This document shows positions 32,561 to 43,672 of a stretch of 64,000 bases of DNA, piece after piece. The translations under genes were made by a program, and so were the position numbers. Under the pieces are notes generated by a model, which saw nothing but the letters and a program-made list of their open reading frames with translations, was not told the origin of the DNA and did no database searches. The DNA comes from Magnolia sinica (Eukaryota; Streptophyta; Magnoliopsida; Magnoliales; Magnoliaceae), in NCBI RefSeq assembly GCF_029962835.1, contig NC_080583.1, positions 930,001-994,000 of the forward strand. The letters run 5' to 3'. Positions within the stretch are counted from its first letter, which is position 1. Each line of letters begins with the position of its first letter.

Positions 32561-33144
32561 TGTTAGAGATTGTTATATACAAATGTCTTAAATCTATTTT
32601 TCCTAGGCAGCTCGACCTGTCGAGGGCCTGGCTTGACCAGTCGGGGGTCCACTCGACCGATCGAGGCCCGCTCGACTCGAAGTCCAGCAAGTTCTGTCTT
32701 TTGCTATTCCGCTCTGCTCGACCAGTCAAGGCCCTGACTCGACTAGTTGAGGATTACGCAGATTGTACCAGGATTTTGCACGGACTGCGTAAATTTGAGG
32801 CAGTTTCGCAAAGGTGCGGAAGGGGAGTTTCATAAACTATAAATAGGAGTCCCTGGGCTATTTTAGGGTATTTTAAGGCTTTCTAAAGGGGTTTCAAGAG
32901 TTCCTAAAAAGGTTTTAGGGTTATCAAAGGGTGTAGCAAGGGTGAGATTCAAAGTTATTTGAATCAGGTAAGTCCTCTCTATTTGTAATTTCTATTTTTA
33001 CAGTGGAATTCTGTCGCTTTGTGCCATGATTTTTTCCTGCAAGGGTTTTCCACGTTAAATCTGTGTGTTCTCTTGTTGCTTGGTGCTATTGGATTGCTAT
33101 CCTAGATCTAAATCTGTATGATTCCGCAGCACAAATCCCCAACA
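32561..33144 (+). repeat. 3' LTR of the Copia element
   Basis: Starts TGTTAGAGATTG and ends CCCCAACA. TATAAATAG at 32838-32846. It aligns along its length with the 5' LTR, with many substitutions; degenerate CTCGACCNGTCGAG words lie between 32611 and 32755. The divergence indicates an old insertion. Confidence 0.88.
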
Positions 33145-33291
33145 GGGTTCACAACCATGACCTAATTGGAATAAAAAGAAAATAACTGTAAATAGCTTAC
33201 TTTAATTTACAGTTCATCGAATCACCGGTCTCAATCATGAGGCCGACGTGTAGAGAAGCTTGTGCATAACCTTAAAAGGAAATTTTACAGG

Positions 33292-34392
33292 AAACTATCT
33301 AATTATTACAGAATTTACATTCCACTACTTTTTTTAAAAAGTTTTCAACAAGCTCCCTCACCTTTTTCAAAAAGGTTTCCAATGAATTACCTCATTAATT
33401 TACTAATTATCATTAGTAACTTCCATTACATTCCTTAACCATGGCACCGGTGGCCATGGGAAGGGATGACCAACTCCGGTGGATCCCACAGTAATATTTA
33501 TGAAAAATCTACCTCGACCACTAGATGCATCACCACCTATTAGACTTAGGAATTAAAACTCAGCTCCATTCATTATTCAAGTCGGCCACATGATTAGAAA
33601 TAATGTATCCAAACTGCATCCCTTGGTGTGGCCCACTTGAATCACAAATGTTGTGATTTTTTATGGGGCCCACCATCATGATTATGCCTGGGGCAAAAAA
33701 ATTAGTCCAATTTATAATTTAAGTGGACCATATAAATGAAAACAGTTCAGAGGGTAAATGTTGCTTTATATATTGTTTTCAATCGCGTAGCTCTCACTTA
33801 AATCAAGGATGGAGATGCGTTTTAGGCCTTGACCAAACAGGGAATGATGAAACTCGCCGGCAATGTGGATTTTACCTAAACATTATTAGGGTGCAGCTAA
33901 TCCAAGCCGCATTGGTGACACGAGCCGCCACACATTTGCTTGCACTGTCGGCACAAGCCGCCATTATGGGCTTGTTTGGTTGGGGTGACGTAAACAGATG
34001 TAAAATCATAATAATTATGTCTTTTTTACCTACCCGCCGCTGCCACAGGTAATTAATTATATGGTGAGGTTTTCTAATCAGGACTGTTGGTCTACTCGGA
34101 CCTATCATGAATTTACCATGAATGAAATATCTATGAGATAAAACAATCATATTCTCTAAATCTTGGGGCCTTCTGTAGATGAATAACATGGTGTTAATGA
34201 AAAAGGAGCATTAAAAAAATATAGAGGCAGCACTCTTTTTCAAACGCTTGTCAAATGTCATGATGATGTGTTTACCACCTTTTACAGGGATTTCACTCAT
34301 TTCAAACGGGCCTTAATGGTAATTAAGAGATTAGTGAGGTAGCTCGTTGAAAACCTACTCGAATGTAAATTCTATATTAATTAGGTAGCTTT
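33292..34392. mobile_element. DNA transposon-like element with long inverted ends
   Basis: The left end AAACTATCTAATTATTACAG, AATTTACATTC and GTTTTCAACAAGCTCCCTCA pairs with the right end, which read inward gives AAGCTACCTAATTAATATAG, AATTTACATTC and GGTTTTCAACGAGCTACCTC. The pairing runs for at least 75 bases. No transposase frame is found in the ~900-base interior, which holds GGGCCC-type words near 33655. The target duplication is not resolved. Confidence 0.6.
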
Positions 34393-35719
34393 TTTTATAT
34401 ATATAAAATCCCTCTCATTTCTTTTCCATTCCTTGACTGAAGACAGATTGAAAATAATCTCATACATCTCCTTTTATTTTCCATTTACTTGGAAACTATT
34501 CCTTTATTTCTCCATGTTATCTTAAATAAGCATAGTACAACTTTTGCTAAGTATGTTACATGTGTATTTGTTTGAATGCTTACATTTCTGTATGCTAAGC
34601 CTTTAAGATTATTACTTGAATTTTCGGTCACCCATGTGATTTTTTTTTTTTCTGTTTTGTGAAATTTTCACAAGATAAATGCCACTGCATCCCGCGGCGA
34701 TGTACATAACTCAGTTTCAATGCCATGAAAAAGTGTCATGTGCATGCACCTTATGCTTTTCATTGGCGCTGGATGGAGTGTGGTCCAATACCCTATGTAT
34801 GCAATCTGCCTCCATGAAACACATCAATCACCTGTCATTAGAATGAATTGATTAAGAACTAAGTTCCTAGTCTAAGGAATAAAAAAGATAAGATAGAATG
34901 TCATGTCGTATTCTTTTTCACGGAAAAAACCCTTACCTACATGGACCATGGAATTATTTTCATAATCAATTGACTACCACCCTCTAGAGCTTTAAAGATG
35001 TTGAAAGGGACTTTTCTTCCTTTTTTTCTTCCCATCTCTACGTGTATTTAAGCTGTGATGGGGTAGAGAGGGGGACCAGCTACTAGCCAGTTGGTTTTCA
35101 ATCCATGGTTGGGACCTCACTACTCAACTGTTTCATAGCCTAGCAGAGTAGGGTTACATCCATGTGTCCCAAACGAAGACCATTTTTGCTGTGGTGAAAT
35201 ATTGTGTGGTTCCTATCACTGGGTCATGCGCATCCAATGCGATGTTACCTAAAAAAATGAAACACCCCATGTTTTCCATTCTAGATCAGATGAAAAAAAA
35301 AAAACCTTCAGAAATGGAGAACAAATTTTTGTAAGAATGGCTTGTATATTTCATTGAGAATAACATTGAATTTATACATGAGGAATAGCTACCAAAAAAG
35401 TTATATTTAATTATAATCTAATATCTTCCTACTCAAATTTGATATAAATGGGAAAAAATGCAATGAAAATGAAATATATCTTAATATATACAAGGAAAAT
35501 ATCATATCGGACAATCTGAATTATGGGTCATGTGTTATCCATATATTGATATTTTTAGAGACTTTAAGCTATGGCTCTATATTCTTACCATTGATTAAGG
35601 TTAATGTAAACTTATATTGACAATTTAGAGATTTATTCTTTTATTTATTTATTATATAACAGACTAGTGCTTCCTTACTCATGCCTAGTGGCAGAGTTTG
35701 AGTTTTAACACTGCTGTCA
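34393..35719. other. Gene-free stretch
   Basis: AT-rich, with T-runs near 34647 and A-runs near 35290. No reading frame with recognisable motifs, no terminal repeats and no RNA gene could be supported. Confidence 0.5.
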
Positions 35720-36185
35720 TTGGCCCCATCGTGATGTGTAAGGAACATCCATCCCATTTATCAGCTGCAGTTTTCCATGGTGAGCGTTAGATCTAAAAAT
35801 CATGCTAATCCATGACTTAGGTGCCACACCACAGTCAACAGTTGAGAGTGGATTCCCGCCCATTGAAACCTTTATAATTGTATGTGGGATCCAGTGATAT
35901 GTAGTTTAGACATGCAGCCTATCTATTGTGTGTGTCCCGCTTGGATGAGGGGTCACAGTAAAATTTAGACCATTCCAAAACTCAGGTGGGTCCCACCAAG
36001 TATTTTCACATGTTTTAGGCATGATTTCCCATGGTTTCAAATGTTTTATGATATGGCTAATGTTTTGCACAACCCAAAACCTAAATGGGACCTACCAATG
36101 CACGGCGTGGATGTTCATCACACATCACGATGGGGCCCTCAGAGCTCGAGCTAATGAGAATTACTCACATGAGGTCCTCATAGTA
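35720..36185. repeat. Family C element, mostly intact on the right
   Basis: Shares with 21987-22421 the order CATGCTAATCCATGACTTAG, GTGCCACACCACAGTCAAC, CCCGCTTGGATGAGGGGTCA, CAAAACTCAGGTGGGTCCCA, then ATGTTCATCACACATCACGA and the end CACATGAGGTCCTCATAGTA. The left palindromic end is lost. Confidence 0.65.
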
Positions 36186-36190
36186 CCATT

Positions 36191-37050
36191 CTCCCCAACA
36201 CACATACAACTAACAAACTAAGCATTCAGGTCATGTATAATAATAACACTGGTCGTTTCAAATATAATTACAGATTGCATATACAATGGATGCATTGGAG
36301 TGACTCACATTATCTTACATCTGGTGTACCATGTATCAGAGAAAGCATCATAATATGATTCGATTCCTGTACCATGTACCAAAGCGACCCCCGATCCATG
36401 TAACTTTAATCCGACGTCTCCGGCGTATTTTTAGCTTATTAGATTGCTTCCTTTACAGCACTTGGGATCCTTCTCTCTTTTATGGTAGGTAAGATGGGGT
36501 TAGGTGGACCGTGGTCCCTTATGGGTTTATTAATATAGTCACAGTTGGTGGCTATACATTCCTTTCTTGGACCCAAACATTCACATACCTAGTACCATAG
36601 GCAACTTAAGCTGGCACCCTCCACCCCGAGTGTCGAAATCAAAAGGGGAGAAGGGACCAGTCTTCTTGGCCACCATGAAAGGATGCGACCACCCCAATAG
36701 AAAGAGAACATGTTTTTGAGTACGAAGTCGGTCACTTTGATGGGAGTAGAGCCTACCGGCTTTTCGAGGCGCACTGGAGACTTCTAGGTGGGATGGACTT
36801 GTCAATTGAAGTATCGGGCTAGAAGTCCACTTATTGGGTGGCGAACGCGTGATAATGTCCTAGCTGACAAATCTCATGTGAAATATGGTCCTGGAAGAGT
36901 TCGAACTTAGCGTCAAATGATGTGATAAAGGTAGACTGGAACCAGTGCCTCTTGGGTTTGATTATAACACCATAAGGGTACAACCTACTACCTATGGTGT
37001 GGAATGGTATTGTGTCCTGTCCCAGCCTAGATGGATTGGGTCTAATTATA
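36191..37050. other. Gene-free stretch with a weak coding-like patch
   Basis: The minus strand at 36805-36581 gives a 74-residue open frame with HPFMVAKKTGPFSPFDF and TRGGGCQLKL. Its GC-richer composition differs from the flanks and could be a fragment of a transposable-element or organellar protein. I do not recognise it and do not call a gene. The rest shows no features. Confidence 0.35.
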
Positions 37051-37057
37051 GAGGCTC

Positions 37058-37455
37058 TGTGGGGTGCACAATGATGTATGGGTTGCATTGAGATTGTATG
37101 TTCTTTTTTCTTTTTTTCCTTTTTTCATATCATTTTCCGGTACCATAAATTGAGATAGATCCAAGCTCAAGTGAACCACTGTGGGAATTGAATGCTCACT
37201 GTTAAAAAAATTTTAAGAGCTGCAGAAGTTTTGATTGAACTGATATTTGTGTTGGCCCTTCATCTAGGTCCATGTGACCTTATGAACAGGTTGGATGAAG
37301 GGCAAATAAACATCAAAGTAGGCCTCAGGAAGGTTTCAGTGGCGGGCATCATTTGAATGCTACTTCCTGTGGTGTAGTCCACTTGTGAGTTTTAGATCCG
37401 CCTCATTTTTGGGCTCATGCTCTAGGATAAATGAACGATATGGATAAAACCCATA
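37058..37455. repeat. Family A palindromic element
   Basis: Left arm GTGGGGTGCACAATGATGTA and AAGCTCAAGTGAACCACTGT; centre GTGACCTTATGAACAGGTTG; right arm GTGGTGTAGTCCACTTGTGA, GGATAAAACCCATACATAAG and TTGGCCC. The first strand of the palindrome has lost part of its arm. Confidence 0.7.
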
Positions 37456-37818
37456 CATAAGATTGGCCCAAAGATCCTCTACTTGGAGCGCGAGTTCGTC
37501 CCATCAGGGGCAAGGCACAATCCACTTCAGTATAGTGTGTACATTGCAGCACTTTAAGCTTAAAATTAAAGTTTCTGAAATGGTTAATTAGAATGGGCGT
37601 GGATTGCGTCTTGCGTGGACAGATTCAGTCCAAGCAGGGGATCTGTGGGGCTTCCTAGATGTATGTGTTTTTTACACGTTGTTCATCCATTTTAAGAGAT
37701 CATTGTAGGGCATAAGCCAAAAAGGAGGCAGATCTGAGGCTCAAGTAGACCCCACCTTAATGACGTCCACCGTTGAAACCTTCTTAGGGCCTACCATGAT
37801 GTTTATTTGCCATCTAGC

Positions 37819-39878
37819 TATTCACACCCCAAGTATAGAGTTGTGATGTAGTAATAAACTCGGTGAGACTGATGTCAAATCCCAAGGGACTGATACCTGT
37901 ACGTTATCTGAAACTAAGTAGAACGAGAACTAGATTAAGATGAAATCTAAATCGAATAATTTTTGAGGAATAATAGTGAAATACTAATCTAGAACTTAAG
38001 GAATTCAGAGGAAGGAAACTAGGGATTCAGAGGATCCACTTGTAAAGATTAGGGAGATCTTATGCCTGCATCAAGAATCATGGAAATTAAGCTGAACTTA
38101 CTTAATTTAGTTTTCACAAGATGAAAGGTATATGAATTAGAATGGATTCTATCACCAAACCATGCCTAGGAGACAAAGCAAATAATAGAATTAAACTAAT
38201 TACCAACCAATCAACAATGCATGAAGGTTAGGAAGGGTACCGTCATCCGACCATGCCCATGAGACGATGGTGAACAACAGGGCTTCCTGATGTCATAAAC
38301 ATCAAAAGGAGGAAGAAATACTCAAAGTCATCACAGATCTATTGTAATTTCAGTCACAACAAACCATAAAAAAACTGAAAGTATTCCTTTTAATTGAACT
38401 AAAATCAATATCAGTCAGTCTAAACAAGAGGCACAAGCAAAATCTCTCCCATCAGGCTACAAGCTTCACCTAGCTAAGAGGCTTAACCACACATAAACAT
38501 GATGAAGCTAAGTATCTCAAAGGAAAAAAATAATAATAAAATAGCAAAAATAGAACAAAAAAAAAACAAGAAAAGTCTCTTCTTTGCTTCACATTCTCCC
38601 CTTCGAATTCAATCCCCTCTCTCTCTCCTTCTTCTCCTTTTATAGAGCAAGGAGGGGTGGTTGAGAATCAGCAGAACCGACCCTGCTGGAGTGCGAAATC
38701 GTTCGCAGCAGACTCCTCGCGAAACTCTGCTTCTGCATAAGAAAACGCAGTGACTAATTGCGTTTGGAATCAGTTTGAGAGGAGGAATCTTCCCCTCTTT
38801 GAAATCTGCCAGCGTGGTGAGTATAAGAACCCCTTGCCTGTTCAAATGGACGGTTTGGATCAATGAACCGTTCACGGACGGTGGCCCGCAACTACCCGCA
38901 ATTTTTGATTTTCCCGGACGCGTGTAAGGCCTACGCGGACGTGCTGACGTGTTCGGTGGGACCCATAGTGATGTTTTTGATGAAATCCACCCCGTCCATC
39001 AGATTCCTCTCGATTTTTTGATTGGAATGGACTGGTTTTTGTCGAGTTTTGGTGTGGTCCACTGATATTTTTCTTCCGCCGTTCATCCTGCATTTGATCA
39101 CGATCCTCGTGCGTATACGTGTATGGGGTCAAAATTCCACCTAGATGAGGGTTTTGGTTACCTTCCAAGATGAATGAATGGTGTGGATTGTCGAAATGTG
39201 AGCAGAATGGGTCCCACTACATAAAACACATGGACAGCGTCCGTGCGCTGTCTCCGTGAAGGAGACGGATCGGGTCAGCGCCCGCTGACCGGTCTCTTTC
39301 TTCCGGTGCACAGCGAGTGCGCGTGCACTGCGTGCGCACGCCACTCAAGGTGGGGTCTACTTTGATGTATACGAGAGATCCGTTCCGTCCATATCTTTTC
39401 TCATACCATTTTAACAGTGGAGACGAAAGTTGAGGCATATCCAGATAGCAAGTGGGCTCCAAATCAAGGTTTTAGGGGCTGATGTGTCTGTTGAGCCACT
39501 TCCACAAAGATCCAAGGGTTCAAATTTGACGTGTACGGTTCATTTATGGTCCTCAGGCCATGTATAACGTTTGGAGCCGATCAGATGTTGGAAACCCTGT
39601 GATCGTGCATTATGGACGTCTTTCAGGCCTGTTTAAAGTGAGTGGCTGGAATTTCTCTGATCTCCAGCGTGTAAATCCTCTATCTTGGTCCCATGGAGTC
39701 CCGTCCAATGCCTTGGTGATGCTTGAGCGTTAAATCCATGCCTTTAGCATCCTTTTCAATCCATGCTCGTCAATTCTCCTTGCATCACAAACACGGTTAA
39801 AATAGCCCGTTAAAACATTATTATGTTCGTAATTCAAGTAATAACTGGGGTCTAATATGCAATATTTGACCCTCAACA
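37819..39878 (-). repeat. 3' LTR of the non-autonomous element
   Basis: Minus-strand start TGTTGAGGGTCAAA and end GGGGTGTGAATA, where the last G-to-A change (plus strand TATT for TGTT) spoils the CA end. TATA box CTATAAAAGG on the minus strand at 38646-38637. Family A-like phrases are embedded near 38958-39225 and 39345-39455. It aligns closely along its length with the other LTR. Confidence 0.9.
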
Positions 39879-41043
39879 CAACCCCCAACTAGCATTTTGC
39901 TAGTCCTGAGCAAAGTATGCGAAAACTAAATTGAGATTTCTAGGACGATTTCTAAGAACTCGAGTGATTTTCGAAAACAATCCAGATACCAGAAGTCTAA
40001 GATTCATAAATGTTGGGTATTATATTCACCGATACTCAAGCGCACAATAGACTTCATAATCATGATCAAAGTATTAATCCAGCAATTAGCAAAAATTTTA
40101 AACATTAAGATCTATGAGTGTATAATGTAATCTCAGCTTTATCATTAAGGTTCACTTCTCTATTTCGTGATATCATTGGTAACTAATAAGAGAATTCATG
40201 TCAACCAAAACCTAAACCCAAAACCTGCCCCATAGATCAACCTACCAACTTGTGATTTTTCCATCGATGAGTAGGGGAATCGAATCCGCACCTATAGGGA
40301 GCAAACCCATGGTGAAGACCATTCACCCAATCCTTTTCCGAATGTCAACTATGGGGAATCGAACCTTCACCTATAGGGAGCAAACCTATGGTGAAGACCA
40401 TTCACCAAATCCTTTCAATTTCTCAGGTTGGTTCCTTTCAAGCTTAGTGATCACCAAGTTAATCATTTAATATCGAACTGAAACCTCAATGTGTAAGCGA
40501 GATGTGACATGTGAAATCATGACTCAATCAATATTTACAACCTCTAATCATGGATTAATAATTCGAATGTAACTGTGAAATCTAACAGATAACTATGTCC
40601 AAGAGTAGTTAATTACCAACATCATGTATCTTGTAATTCTAAATGCCTTAGATGATCGTCAAAATCACTTCGAATTCATAAAAAACTCCAAAAAAAAAAA
40701 TTTACAATTTTTGCTCAAGACCAAGAAAACACTGATTAGGAAACCTAATCTCCCACCCCCAACCTAAAATCTACATTGTCCTCAATGTAAAAGAAATAAG
40801 CATACAATGCACATGGAACAACGAAAATATAAGAGGAGTGATGGAAAGATAGTACCTGAACGAAAGAAACAAGAGGCTTTCCCATAAAGATCATGACATG
40901 AAAGTCGGTTAGCACGAGAGTGACGACACGAAAGCAAACTATCCTAAAACAATGCCGGAAGCAAACTAACCTAATGGCATAAAACCATCTACCTTCGAAC
41001 AGCATAAAGCAAACTGCCCTAGTCCTATAAAAGCAGGGAAAAA

Positions 41044-42948
41044 CTACTCGAGCATGCCATAAGGTTCCTCTTCCGACCAATATCTTGATAAGTTTCTCAG
41101 TAAGTTCCTCAACAGGATCATCCAAAATCCTTTTTTGCAATAGGCTTGGACGCTCTGGAGCATGACTTTCCAGATAAACGTATGTACCTCATCAAAATTT
41201 TTTCGTTGAATCGCTTGAGGTATCCAGAGTATATACGATTCACCTGTGACAGAAGAAGTTTCGGTGTTATTATCCCATAGTGAATCAGAGACTATAAGTA
41301 AATAAAGTTCAGAAAACTTCACAAGAAGTGATGTAATCTCAACACATTCTGAAGTATCAGACTTCGGTTCCATTGTCAGCTCCTCCTCCTTTAATGGTAA
41401 GCATTTAAGATCAGGGGAAGAATGGGCTTCAGAATACGGATTCTCTTAGTCAGTGATGACTACCGAGATATTGTCTTGCAAGGCATCCACTTTATCTTTT
41501 GACATGGGATCGTTTGAATCTGCAAAGTATGTCAAGCAATCATCCAAAGAGTTGGGAAGTTCAGCTGAGCATGACTTATTTTCCACATTAAAGCTCGTGA
41601 TGATCTGCCCAAGGAATCCATCATCCTTGAAAGTGGACGGATGTATGCTCTCTTGCTCCAGTCCTGCATAGACAGATTGAAAATCGATAGGGGAAGCATT
41701 GATGTGATCACTTTGTTCATTGAAACTACTCAATCGAGGCGTTGAATTGTCAAACGTGTACAGCTCAGATGATGACCTCAACTGAGTGGTTTCAAATTCC
41801 AGGGTCGTAATGAGTAACTCGTCCTTCTCCCAAATTACATCATCATTCAATTCAGGGGAGGGGTCCAAACATATCTCACAAGAGATAGAAGGGTCGGTTG
41901 TAAGGAGCTCCTCCACTTTTAGATCAGACATGTCAGGTGAGTGGAGTAGCTCATTATGACCATTCTCTTCGTGAACTTCTCGATCATTGACCTGGACCAA
42001 ACTTGAGATTGATTCTAGGAGAATTTGGGCTACTCGTTCATGATCATCATCCCAATACACATCCTCGTCTAATTCCATGCAGTACACATTTGAGATGGGA
42101 TCACTTTCCTCACATTCTATACCTAAATTTGGTTGAGGTTCGAATAAACTAACCTCTACCTCATCATTGAGATCCTATGTGTCATGTAAGGAAGGTGTGT
42201 TATCATCATTGTATTTGAAAGAAACTCATGTCTCTTTACCATTTTTTTGAACAGTCATCAAGATCGACTCATCAGGAAATTGAACCGTATGCTCATTAAT
42301 GGAATCCAACTCTTCATTCATAATTCCAGAGTTCTTCAAAGGCGAGTTAGGATCACTTTCCTTGCATTGTATTTCTGGACTAAATTGTGGCTGGGATGAC
42401 CGAGCCTCTTCTATCTTTTCAAGGCGCGAAGTAAGCACTTCAAATGATTTTCTAATTTCCATAATACATATCATGTTATGCTGAAATGAATCATCTTGGA
42501 TCGTTTCTGGTTGGATCTCAAAGGTAGGGAATCCAAGAGAATAATCATTATAACATGTTGTTAGTTCATTTTCCCAATTTTGATGTTTCCACTGATTATA
42601 GTCATACTGATCATAGGTGGAAGAATCTGATGGTTGGTAATACATATTATCACTCATAATATAATCGCGCATTATTTTCTTTTTATTGGATGGGTGATAA
42701 TAATTCTCACTCCCATAGTTATGATAACCCCAACACTTACGAACTGTTTTGTTAATCCGTGGGGTGTAATTGTTCTCTTACATATGATCACGTAAGGACT
42801 TCTTAACCGGTGGATCTTTATATTCCGATCGGTTCTCGATGATAGTTTCAAAAAAGTTTTGATGCATAGGTTGTTTTCTATCATAATCATCATCCCAATA
42901 TATGTTATTATTCTCAACATACTGACGTTCTCACTCATGCATATACAT
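41044..42948 (-). pseudogene. Unknown long reading frame of the non-autonomous LTR element
   Basis: A single minus-strand frame of 635 codons from the ATG at 42948 to the stop at 41044, interrupted only by five nonsense codons (42933-42931, 42780-42778, 42228-42226, 42177-42175, 41448-41446) and no frameshift. The N-terminal part is rich in Tyr, Asn and Asp (YDQYDYNQWKHQNWENELTT). A short helical stretch SFEVLTSRLEKIEEA follows. The middle is acidic (MELDEDVYWDDDHERVAQIL). The C-terminal part is more hydrophobic (VHTFIWKVMLQSVQAYCKKG). No zinc knuckle, protease, polymerase or integrase motif is visible. Preservation of one frame over 1.9 kb suggests it was once translated. It could be a highly diverged gag or a protein of unknown role. 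Confidence 0.7.
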
Positions 42949-43645
42949 GGTGAAACTCGAACTCTGAATCTAATCCTAAGAAAAACAAAAGAAAAGATCT
43001 TACAACTATATGGAAATTAAGAGGAGGAGAAGTTAGAAAGAATATACCAAATGAGAAGTTCCTATGTTAGGATCCTACAAAAGAAAAGAAAAAAGATTAG
43101 TTTCTAAAATAGAAAGTCTAAAGTTAGAAAGTTCCTGCAATTGAAATAGAAAGTTAGTTTCTAAAAAGAAGGCCTAGAATTAGAAACTTTCTCAAAATAG
43201 AAAATCTAAGCCTAAAATTAAAAAGTTTCTAAAAATAACTAATTCTTAAAAAGGAAAGTTTCTAAAAATAAAATAACGGAAAGATGAGTTAGCTTTTAAA
43301 ATTAGAAAGAATTTCTAAAAAGGGAAATAACTAACCTAGTTTCTAAAAAAAAAAAAAAAGCTAGTTCCTAAAAATAGAAAAATACTAAAAAATAGAAAAT
43401 TTCTAAAATTAAAAGAAAGCCTAAAATAAGAAAATTTCTAAAACTCAAACCCTAATTCTAAAAATAGCAAAAGTAGAGGAATTAGAAAGGGATTACCAAT
43501 TTAGAAGTTATTTCAAGATCCTACAAAACAGGAAAACAGGTTAGTTTCTAAAAATAAAATAAAATAAAAACCTTTAACCTAAAGTTAGTAAAATCCTAAT
43601 CTTAACCTAATTCTAAAACTAATTAATCTCAGAAAACGTAACCGT

Positions 43646-43666
43646 CAATCCTAGGCAACAGTGCCA
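43646..43666 (-). other. Probable aspartate-tRNA-type primer binding site
   Basis: On the minus strand, seven bases after the 5' LTR, TGGCACTGTTGCC and the following bases match 16 of 21 positions of the complement of the 3' end of plant aspartate tRNA (TGGCGCCGTTGCC...). Three of the five mismatches are G-to-A or C-to-T, as expected from decay of methylated cytosines. It orients the element on the minus strand. Confidence 0.7.
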
Positions 43667-43672
43667 AAAACT

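Larger units (their letters stand above)
29448..33144 (+). mobile_element. Decayed Copia LTR retrotransposon, 3.7 kb
   Basis: Two LTRs (29448-30043 and 32561-33144) flank an internal region that starts with a methionine-initiator-type primer binding site. GGGTT occurs at 29443-29447 and at 33145-33149, a candidate 5-bp target duplication. The 2.5-kb internal region keeps gag, a protease fragment and a reverse transcriptase fragment, in that order. Integrase and most of the reverse transcriptase are deleted, and many frames are broken. It cannot act alone. Confidence 0.9.

Noticed and set aside
40252-40470. Short direct repeat of CACCTATAGGGAGCAAACC at about 40290 and 40369, considered as a CRISPR-like or satellite array
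   Set aside because: Only two copies about 79 bases apart inside a retrotransposon; no further periodicity, and CRISPR arrays are not expected in plant nuclear DNA.
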